This document shows positions 55,223 to 63,559 of a stretch of 64,000 nucleotides of DNA, piece by piece. The notes under the pieces are model-generated. The model did not search any database. It worked only from the letters and a program-made list of their open reading frames with translations, and had not been told where the DNA came from. The position numbers and the translations under genes are program-made. Numbering within the stretch: the stretch's first letter is position 1; each line of letters starts with the position of its first letter. This stretch comes from Anthoceros angustus (taxonomy: Eukaryota > Streptophyta > Anthocerotopsida > Anthocerotales > Anthocerotaceae), in NCBI GenBank assembly GCA_010909165.1, contig MU008155.1, positions 744,001-808,000 on the forward strand, in the 5' to 3' direction.

Positions 55223-56156
55223 ATGTGGTGACCACATGGGTACTCGGACCCCTGAAAGGAGTGTTTTTTGTTTTGTGTTTAAGTTAGAATCGTGTGGAGT
55301 TGGAATGTGAAGTAGGTTAGGAAATAAAGAAAAGTCTACTAGAGCCTAGTAGGAGGAAGAGAGTCTAGTCCCGATCCCGGATGTAACCTCGGAGGGTTGG
55401 CTGCTCGACCGTTGCTACAGTTGCTAGGGCCGTTGCTAGGCTTGCTATGACCACAAACTCGAGCTGTTGCTATGGTAGCAACCAAGTTGGAGTTTCTTTC
55501 AATGACTTGGAAAATCCAATCGATGGAATCAAGGAATACCCAAACGGAAGTAAGGGGTCCTATTGGCAATTAAAGTGCGGGAAGAGTATTTGCATCGAAT
55601 CCAGCGGATTGAAGACGGCGCGCCTCAAGCTCGGGCGTAATTGTGGGCGGAGGCGGGCCGGCGGAGAAGGACACAAGGGCGGTGTCGAGTCGCTGAAGGC
55701 ATCAGCCGCAGCCAGATCGGGATTGGTGGCGGTCAGGAGGATCGGAGGAGGCAGGCGGAGCGAGCGCGCGGTGCAAAGTTGGAGAAACACGTGGGTTGAT
55801 AGGGGCCTGAAGTGGGCTGTAGCTCACGCAAAATTGGTGGAAGCGGGGTGTGGTGGCAGCGCACTGGAAGCTGAGAATGTCACGGAAAACATAGGGATTC
55901 TTATAACCGAGGCGGGAGCATGGTCACGCCACAAGGGTCGGGCATGCCGGAGTAGCCGGGTGGAGGAGTAACACGAGGGCACGGAATAATCGGCCAGCGC
56001 GGTCACCAACTGCGGATAGGGGAGGACGAAGTGCATCAACCGTGCGTGATTGCGATTCACCGGAGTAAAATCAGGCGGGACACTCCACCGTGGCTGAGCC
56101 GGCGTGTGTTCCCACAGGGGATCCTCCGGTCTTGTGGGGCTAATTTCGGGAGGAGC

Positions 56157-58240
56157 ATGGCGCTAAGAAGAATACTCCGCCATTGAGGCCATTACGACGC
56201 CCAATGGCCCAATATGGGGCCGGAGAGTGAAGGCGGGTCTTTGGTGGCTAAGCATCACCGTCCTTCATGGACAAAAAGTGGTGCTACAATAGCCCCTCGT
56301 TGGTTTTGGAGTGTCAGAGCGCATGAGGGAGAAGGCCATGGGGAAGGCAACGTGAGGACCAACCCCGCACTGGAATATTCACTCCGGGTCATGAGAGACC
56401 AAGAGGAATGTGGATAATCATTGACCCTTTCAGAAACCATCTCCTCAAAAGCCGCAGGAGGCACAAGCGGTCATTGCTCCCACATTGTCTAGAGTGGAGA
56501 ATGGCTGGGTCACCAACAAGCTAGACCACAGGCCGGATTAGCCAGTGGATCCTGCTCTCACTCACTAAGAAGCCGGAGCACATTCTTGACCATTTCCTTG
56601 TCTTTCTCTATGAGGTGGTGAGAGGGTCCAAGATAGATTGGGCCAGATGTTCTATGACACAGCGTGGAGAGGGACCACTTGACCCTACCATCACCTAGCC
56701 CCACTCTATCTCCCTTCTTAATCCACGTTTTGACCATGCCAGTTCTTTGGAGGGAATGGAGATGGTCTCACCTTTCATTTACGAGGCCGGTGTTTGAAAG
56801 AAGGAAGCCCAAAGAGGAGTCGGAGGAAGAGGCCATCTCCGGTGCGGGAGTGAAGATGAGAAGTCCAAGTGTCCATGAAAGGAATGTGACCGTGGCTAAG
56901 GTAGCACCATGTTGCTAACAAGGCAACGCATTGCTAAGGCCCCAACAGTACCAAGAGGGAGGGGAGCAACGGGACTCCAACAACACCTAGAGCCACAAGA
57001 GCGCACGGGAGCTCACACCGAGCAAGACAAGGGCAAGGCCAGGCAGCACCAATATCCCGAGCCTGGGGGGAAACCACAGTCAAGGAGGAATCACCAACCC
57101 TTGGGCACGCCGAGCGGTCCGAGAAAGTGACCACTGCTCAACGGTGGCTTTCAAGTATACCGGAAGTTGTGGCGGCATGACGGATAGGAAGGAGGGAGCC
57201 CATTCCCGAAGGTCCGGGACCTAACATCACCCCTGAGTTGGTTTCAGCTATGGCACGCACTAGGCGAGATGGAAGATCGAGCTCGTCCTCTCCTTGTTAG
57301 GTTCTGGTAGCAAGGGAAGCAACAGGGAGCTGGAGGAGCTCCAAGATGAAGAAGGAGAAGGAGGTTTTGGAGGGACGCCTAGCGCTTGGAAGTGGAAATA
57401 GGGAAGGTCCGAGGAGTTGCAGAGTCTAAGGACCAGAAGCCCTCATGGCTCGGCTCTCCGACACAGCACCATAGGAGAGCTGCAGAATGTTATTTCGGAT
57501 GCACAAGTGCGAACCTCGGATGCCTCACGAGCGCCACAGAAGGAGAGGGACGAGGCTAGGAAAGGTGGAAGGAGGCCAAGAGGGCCGGGATTGCAAGGAG
57601 GGCCACCGTGGAAGAGGCGAGGCTCCTATGGAAGAATCTGCCGAGTTAGCACCGAGGAGGTTGCTAAGCAAGCAACCGCCGGGTTGCTAAGCAAGCAACC
57701 GCCGTTGCTAGGAAGCAACAACGTAAAGCTCCAAGACCAAAGCCACAAGGAAGAAAGGGGCAGAAGACCGGAGGAGGACAACAGGCCGGGGGGCGGGTAA
57801 GCACCTCTAAGAAGTCTAACTTCCCAATGGTGCATTAGATTGAGGATGCTTATCAAGATAATCATGTGCCCGGATTCTCCTTGGCTGAGAGAAGATTGTC
57901 TCCGAAAGTTTATGTTGTTGTGGGCACAGGGGGACATGGAGGTACTTGATCCATGCCTTGACGGCACCGGATCCTACCTATGGGTTGGACTCTTACGGAG
58001 GAGACTTTCACCGACCCATCCAGATTCAAGAGCTCACCGAGGAGGAGTACGGACTGTCTGCGGCGAGCACAAGAGAGGAGTCCAGCTCGAGGAGGTGGAG
58101 ATTTGTGGGAGAGATTGCCCAACCAGCCAAGAGGAGAGCAAGAGGAGAACATGGGGCTAGGCGGCCTAGGAGGCCTGTGGAGGGATAATAGGGGTAAGTG
58201 GCCTGAAATAGATGAAGGCCCATGTGTTATAGACTAATCT
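56157..58240 (+). pseudogene. LTR-encoded reading frame of element B, 3' LTR copy
   Basis: The ATG at 56,157 corresponds to 43,759 (ATGGCGCTAAGAAGAAT here against ATGGCGCCTAAGAAGAAT). Readable parts include AHEGEGHGEGNVRTNP and VMRDQEECG (56,330-56,415). A helical EEGEGGFGGT segment lies near 57,350, then TIGELQNVISDAQVRTSDAS and RAPQKERDEARKGGRRPRG (57,470-57,590). The end reads DMEVLDPCLDGTGSYLWVGL, and in another frame LTEEEYG with an Arg-rich tail near 58,130-58,190. The 1.5-kb duplication repeats its second half at 58,460-59,740. Confidence 0.5.
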
Positions 58241-59955
58241 TCCCTCATAGTGGATAGAATTAAGAGATAGGCCTCTAGGCTTGGTAGGCTAAGGATTGGT
58301 ATTTTTGGCAAGCTACTTTGTGGGTGATCTTGGGTATAAGAGGCAGCCCTCTTGATGAAATGTAAGCAATGTTGGCCTAAAGTCTCGGTGTTTGGGGTGA
58401 GCACGGGGTTTGGGGGTACGGATCCAGTCTTTGTGAGTCTAGACACTTCTCTCAGAGGAGCCGGGAGCAACGGGACTCCAACACCTAGAGCCACAAGAGC
58501 GCACGGGAGCTCACCGATGGCAAGACAAGGGCAAGGCTGTGGCAGCACCAATATCCTGAGAGCCTGGGGCTGGGAAACCACAGTCAACAGGAGGAATCAC
58601 CAACCCTTGGGCACGGCCGATCCGAGAAAGTGACTACCTCAACGGTGGCCTCAAGTATACCGGAAGTTGTGACAGGCCATGCAGATAGGAAGGAGGGAGC
58701 CCATTCCCAAGAAGGTTTTGGGACCTAACATCACCCTACTGGAGTTGGTTTCAGCTATGGCACGCACTGTGGAGATGGAAGATCGATAGCTCGTCCTCCT
58801 TGTTAGGTTTACAGCGCAGAGGGAAGCAACAGGGAGCAATGGAGGAGCTCCAAGATGAAGAAGGAGAAGGAGGTTTTGGAGGGACGCCAAGCTGGAAGTG
58901 GAAATAGGGAAGGTCCGAGGAGTTGCAAGTCTAAGGACCGTGAAGCCCTCATGGCTCGCCTCCGACACAGCACCATAGGAGAGCTGCAATGTTATTTCGG
59001 ATGCACAAGTGCAGCGAAACTCGGATGCCTCACGAGCGCCACAGAAGGAGAGGGACGAGGCTAGGAAAGGTGGAAGGAGGCCAAGAGGGCTGTGGATTGC
59101 AAGGAGGGCCACCGTGGAAGATGCGAGCTCCTATGGAAGAATCTGCCGAGTTAGCATGAGGAGGTTGCAAGCAACCGCCGGGTTGCTAGGAAGCAACTGC
59201 ACTGCTAAGGGAAGCAACAATAAGCTCCAAGACCAAAGCCACAAGGAAGAAGGGGCAACAAGACCGTGAGGAGGACAAACAGCTGGGGAGCGGGTAAGCA
59301 CCGCCTAAGAAGTCTAACTTCCCAATGGTGCATTAGATTGAGGGATGCTTATCAAGATAATCATGTGCCCGGATTCTCCTTGGCGGAGAGAAGATTGTCT
59401 CCGAAAGTTTATGTTGTTGTGGGCACAGGGGGACATGGAGGTACTTGATCCATGCCTTGACGGCACCGGATCCTACCTATGGGTTGGACTCTTACGGAGG
59501 AGACTTTCACCGACCCATCCAGATTCAAGAGCTCACCGAGGAGGAGTACGGACTGTCTGCGGCGAGCACAAGAGAGGGAGTCCAGCTCGAGGAGGTGGAG
59601 ATTTGTGGGAGAGATTGCCCAACCAGCCAAGAGGAGAGCAAGAGGAGAACATGGGGCTAGGCGGCCTAGGAGGCCTGTGGAGGGATAATAGGGGTAAGTG
59701 GCCTGAAATAGATGAAGGCCCATGTGTTATAGACTAATCTTCCCCTCATAGTGGATAGAATTAAGAGATAGGCCTCTAGGCTTGGTAGGCTAAGGATTGG
59801 TATTTTTGGCAAGCTACTTTGTGGGTGATCTTGGGTATAAGAGGCAGCCCTCTTGATGAAATGTAAGCAATGTTGGCCTAAAGTCTCGGTGTTTGGGGTG
59901 AGCACGGGGTTTGGGGGTACGGATCCAGTCTTTGTGAGTCTAGACACTTCTCTCA
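56955..59955 (+). repeat. Tandem duplication of ~1.5 kb in the B 3' LTR
   Basis: Copies are 56,955-58,455 and 58,456-59,955. The junction CTCTCAGAGGAGCCGGGAGCAAC joins the unit end (CTCTCAGAGGAGCCGAGAAG, 59,950) to the unit start (the undamaged form at 44,568 reads CCAAGAGGAGCCGGGGAGC). They share AGAGGAGCCG. Confidence 0.9.
57655..57725 (+). repeat. GTTGCTAAGCAAGCAAC palindromes in the B 3' LTR
   Basis: Two GGTTGCTAAGCAAGCAACCGCC units followed by GTTGCTAGGAAGCAAC. The corresponding clusters at 45,245-45,300 and 59,160-59,215 have different numbers of units. Confidence 0.75.
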
Positions 59956-60957
59956 GAGGAGCCGAGAAGACTACCAAGTTGCCCAGATCTGTGTGACCAG
60001 ATCCGCAAGAGTGGTGGAAAGCAAGGGGAGGAGAACTGGTGATCTCCTTGGAGGAGTTCCCAAGGATAAGAGGAAGGGGTTGTGAAGGAGGCTGTCCATT
60101 CTCTTACTCATTCTCTTGACTTGTCTAGTACTCACCTTGTGTTTGAGTTTTCAGGTGTCGAGGTCATGTGGGAAAAGGAGACAAGGCGGGAGCCTGTGGG
60201 TGGAAGAGAAGGTCAAGTGAGACGGAGTCCGTGGGTTTGTATGCTTGGAAAATGTGAGCGAAAAGTGAACTGTGAGAGGAGTGGAAAATGAACATGGGAG
60301 TTCTTGATTGGGAGGGAAGTAAGAGGGATTGGAGAAGTCTGAGTGATGTTTCTGAGAAAGTGGGATTGAATGAGGCCGTGAGGTGTGAGAACAAGGAGCG
60401 GAAGGGAGTTGCAGAGGAACTTGGGGAGTATGGAGAGAGATGCAAGAGGTACCTCGTGAGCACAGGGAGGACTGTATGAAGCTTGGGAGGAAAGCTGAAA
60501 GGTTGGAGGGAAGAAAGAGAGATCCGGGAAGTGTTACAGTAAGGAGGTGGGTTGTGTGATCGGCAACCACATTGGTGGATCGACTTTGTGGAAGGATAAG
60601 AGAGAGGTGTCCAATCTTATCCACTTGGACCCCAAGTGGGCCCACCCTTCTATTAATAGCCAGCTGAACCCGAGATGGGTCCCACTGCTAAAATAGAGGG
60701 TGGTTGCTAAGATAGCAAGATCGTCCGTTGCTAAGGTAGCAACAGGTCGTGGCTAAGATAGCCGCAGTGCAGTGTTGTTAGGATAGTAGCACAGTCAGAG
60801 CTGCTAGATGTTTTGTATGTCCGTGTTTGGTTGGATTGGCTATGTTTTGGTTGTCTTGACACGAAATCACTCCCTTGGGTACGAATCTCAAGTCTACAAC
60901 GATAAGAGGGTAAATGTGGCCTCTTTGTGACCACTTAGTTTAGAAAATCACTCCACA

Positions 60958-60962
60958 AGCTT
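60958..60962. repeat. Right target-site duplication of element B (AGCTT)
   Basis: AGCTT follows the 3' LTR end CTCCACA and equals 42,758-42,762. The sequence after it (CCAAAATCC) resumes the C LTR as in 13,756 onward. Confidence 0.9.
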
Positions 60963-61882
60963 CCAAAATCCTCCTAACATGCCGGTCTTCCCCTCGAGAA
61001 TTCTTCTAAGTGTTCTCGTGCCTCCTCAGACCGCCTCCGCCTCCGTCCCTTCACCCTCCTCGACCAACTGAAATGAGCTAAACGCTCCCCTCTACTTACA
61101 TATATAGGGTGAGGAGGGATTTTCCACACCCCAAAGGCCAAGGACGAAAATTTCCCTGTCCGAAGGCCAAGGACCTTTTCCCCTTCAGCGAACGTTAGGA
61201 ATTCCTCAACCACCGAAGGCCAAGGAAGAAATTTTCCGCTGTTCACCAATTGCCAAAGTCCAAGGAAGAAAAATCAGCAGACATGCAAAAGGGTCAGCCC
61301 GCCGCCACGCTTGACCCTAACCCGCCCGGTCCGTCTTCCGCACGTCAAACCCTCCGGCGGCGCGATGCCGATTCTCCAGCGCCAAGGATGATTTCTCTAT
61401 ATATGCTTGCATGCGCTCCCTCCTTGGTGCTGTTACGCCTCTTCCTCCTCTCGCTTGATCGCTCGCCGCCACCGCTCCACTTCGCTGTCCACAACTCGCG
61501 AGGGGCCTCTCTGGCGTCTTCCATTGGAGTAAGAACCTTACTCCCTGCATGTCCGGCCGTTCGGGTGGGAGTGACTGGCGCCGCCACTAGGCCGGCACCA
61601 ACCTCCTTCTTGGCGGGTTCGGCCCTTGCGAACCTCCCTCTCACAGAAACTTTCCCGGACCTCTGTCCAGGACCTCAAATCCTTCCGGCCGTTGGACCCG
61701 TTTTGGGCCTCCCGGCCCGCCCCGGGACCCAGAAATCTGTCCGCTTCTCCACCTGGTCACTCCTTGTTGTTGTCTTCCGTCGTGTTACATTGGTGAAAAA
61801 AGAAAAATAAAACCTAACTAATATGAACAAAACTAAGAGGCATCCGCCCATCTTCTAAAGTGGACCCAAAATTTGGCCCACA
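60963..61882 (-). repeat. Element C 5' LTR, promoter-proximal part
   Basis: The minus strand starts at 61,882 (TGTGGGCCAAATTTTGG). It matches 30,891-32,051 and, past the D site, 13,750-14,101. It includes TATA-like boxes at 61,406-61,397 (GCATATATAG) and 61,108-61,099 (CCTATATATG), with four TCCTTGGCC/TTCCTTGG repeats between them (61,130-61,268). Confidence 0.85.
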
Positions 61883-62397
61883 CTGCCGGTGACGCGCGCC
61901 GTCCAACCCGCATGCCAAATGATAGGCGCTCCGGCAGCGTTGCGCGCGCCACCTGCGCAGCCCGCCTCGACGCCCGGCCCGACTGCAGCCTCGCGGTCTT
62001 TGGGTGTGTCCGTCTCGATTGCGCTTGATTGTCTGGCACTCCGCCACTAGGGTTGTAAACTCCCCAGACGCCCCTGCTTCGCCACAGAACTGCTACCTCC
62101 CGCTGATCGCGCTTTGTGGCGGTGTAGGCATCCCTAACATATATAGACACTTTCTTATTTCTAAAATCACCAAAACCCAAGGACTCTATCTCCGACCTAC
62201 CTATCCGGGGTCGAAAAACCTAAGGTTCAAAAAAAACAAATTATTATCCCAAGGGCCAAGGACCATTCTCGTATAAAAGACCTTACCCAGGCGATTCTCA
62301 AAGCACTCTGCTATACAAACACTCTTAAAACAAAAAAAAAAAAAATCGTGCATCTCGACACTTCAGAGAGGGGCTAGTGTATATGTGGTCTTCCACA
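61883..62397 (-). repeat. Element A 5' LTR, first ~515 nt
   Basis: Starts at 62,397 with TGTGGAAGACCACATATACAC on the minus strand and matches 1,100-1,565. It contains a TATA-like box at 62,147-62,138 and TCCTTGG motifs near 62,258-62,245 and 62,180-62,171. It is interrupted at 61,883 by element C. It marks the right edge of the whole nest. Confidence 0.85.
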
Positions 62398-63360
62398 CGT
62401 GTATTCCATTTCTACCAGTATATATGGCAAAAGCCATAAACAATTAGTATACAAGCCAATAATAGCTATGGTAAAGAAAAAAGGTTGATAAAGGAATTAT
62501 GACCTTGTGAGGTGGAAGAAGGTGACAGTTAATGGGCATGTTACTGTGATATTCAGGTCTGGGCACCACTAACAAATAGTTGTGAAGAGAGAGTGCAATG
62601 AAGAGCGCTAGGAAAAACCTTAACTAATTGTACTCCCAATGGGGAGTAATAAAGAGGGGGACTGAGAGAGAAGAGAGAGAGGGGTCCTTGTTACAGTCAT
62701 GTTGCAATTGCATGAGGGAATTGATAAACAATGCGTATGAGAGAGGGGATGTAGTTAAGAGGGTGAGGAGAGAGAGCCAGGTTCGTGTTAAGATTGTAGG
62801 CCCACTTGGGGAAAGAAATGACAAACTTAATACCAAGCCTCCAAATGATGTTGCAAGTTAGAAGTGTAACATAAAATTGCAACAACGACTATAACATAGG
62901 CTGCCCTTTCTAGTAGGGCAAGAAGCTGCCGTGATCTATGAGAAAACATATATGGAAATAGTTGTTGATGCAGTCGAGCCCGCCTTCATCTTAGTGTTGC
63001 TGTACATCATAATCTTCAATGCTGCTTATTCGTGTAAGCATGTCTCTCGGATCTTTGACATGGAGTTTAAGCATCCACTCCCTAATTTAGACTCGAATGG
63101 TGAGGCTTCTCCATAGAAAGTTCATGTAGTCCTTGTCCTCTAGACTGTGTTTATTACAAAGGGCAGAACCTTGTCCTCCCTTGACTACTTTTACTCCCAC
63201 TTAGTTCACATGTAGTCCATGGAATAACGATTCAGATTCAGTATTTAAACTGCGCAATATTTAAACTGCAAAGGAAGTAATGGCACATGCTTTAAACAAC
63301 TTCAAGCATTCCTGGATACAAGATTCAACATTGTTTGTACCTTAGAAAGCAGTTTGGAGA
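62398..63360. other. Flanking DNA, no gene recognised
   Basis: Lower GC than the nest, with a GA-rich patch near 62,650-62,680. A 61-residue open frame at 62,931-63,116 has one hydrophobic stretch (AFILVLLYIIIFNAAY) but no start context or homology I recognise; I do not call it a gene. No tRNA, rRNA or repeat array seen. Confidence 0.5.
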
Positions 63361-63559
63361 GACCGGTGGCCCGAGATGGTGACACTGAAGATAATAATTA
63401 GGCAGCCGGAGTCCCTTGAGCGAGTTCTTCAATGCAAGACGTTAATAAAACCTTTAACCTCTACCATGCCTTCTTAGTTTCCTAGCGTTCAAGTTTTGCG
63501 ATCCGCTGGGAATTCAGACCATGCTTGTTTAGAAGGTGTCTAGATTGCAATGGGGTTGC

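Larger units (their letters stand above)
42763..60957 (+). mobile_element. Element B: complete Ty3/gypsy element (18.2 kb) inserted in the 5' LTR of C
   Basis: Both LTRs start TGTGGTGACCACATGG and end CACTCCACA. The element is flanked by AGCTT on both sides. Internal order: PBS 47,345, gag from 47,434, protease, RT, RNase H, integrase to 55,188, stem-loop, polypurine tract. A 1.99-kb internal tandem duplication repeats protease plus RT. The LTRs differ in length (4.58 kb against 5.73 kb) only because of different internal duplications. Removing B restores C LTR sequence that matches the uninterrupted copy at 13,720-13,830. Palindromic GTTGCT...AGCAAC units are scattered through it. Confidence 0.92.
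55224..60957 (+). repeat. Element B 3' LTR (5.73 kb)
   Basis: Starts TGTGGTGACCACATGGGTAC and ends CACTCCACA, followed by AGCTT. It matches the 5' LTR but contains a ~1.5-kb tandem duplication (56,955-59,955) and lacks the 88-bp and 227-bp duplications. The conserved LTR-end box is at 60,858-60,930. Confidence 0.92.
10345..61882 (-). mobile_element. Element C: Ty3/gypsy element inserted in the 5' LTR of A, itself split by D and B
   Basis: Minus-strand order: 5' LTR (61,882-60,963 continuing 42,757-39,247), PBS 39,242, gag, protease, RT, RNase H, integrase, polypurine tract, 3' LTR (32,051-30,891 continuing 14,101-10,345). LTR ends are TGTG...CACA. The split LTRs align with each other across both insertions: 13,740-13,830 spans the B site uninterrupted and 61,300-61,330 spans the D site. 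The element without its passengers would be about 16.5 kb, with LTRs of about 4.4 and 4.9 kb. The flanking target duplication is not exact: CCGCG on the left, CTGCCGGTG on the right. The uninterrupted A copy near 1,090 reads CCGTG. Confidence 0.85.
1..62397 (-). mobile_element. Element A: outermost Ty3/gypsy LTR retrotransposon, host of the nest (3' LTR cut by window edge)
   Basis: Seen: on the minus strand the order is 5' LTR (62,397-61,883 continuing at 10,344-7,141), PBS at 7,137, gag, protease, RT, RNase H, integrase, stem-loop and polypurine tract near 1,570-1,600, then the start of the 3' LTR (1,565 down to 1). The first ~1.56 kb of the 3' LTR matches the 5' LTR on both sides of the C insertion: 1,100-1,565 pairs with 61,900-62,397, and 1-950 pairs with 9,190-10,180. 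That proves one LTR is split by 51.5 kb of foreign DNA. The complete 5' LTR would be about 3.7 kb and the internal region is about 5.6 kb. RT and integrase motifs and the tRNA-Asp PBS place it with non-chromovirus plant gypsy elements. The far end of the 3' LTR and the target duplication lie outside the window. Confidence 0.85.

Noticed and set aside
62931-63116. Small open frame with a hydrophobic stretch in the flank
   Set aside because: 61 codons, no recognisable family, no supporting promoter or splice context.
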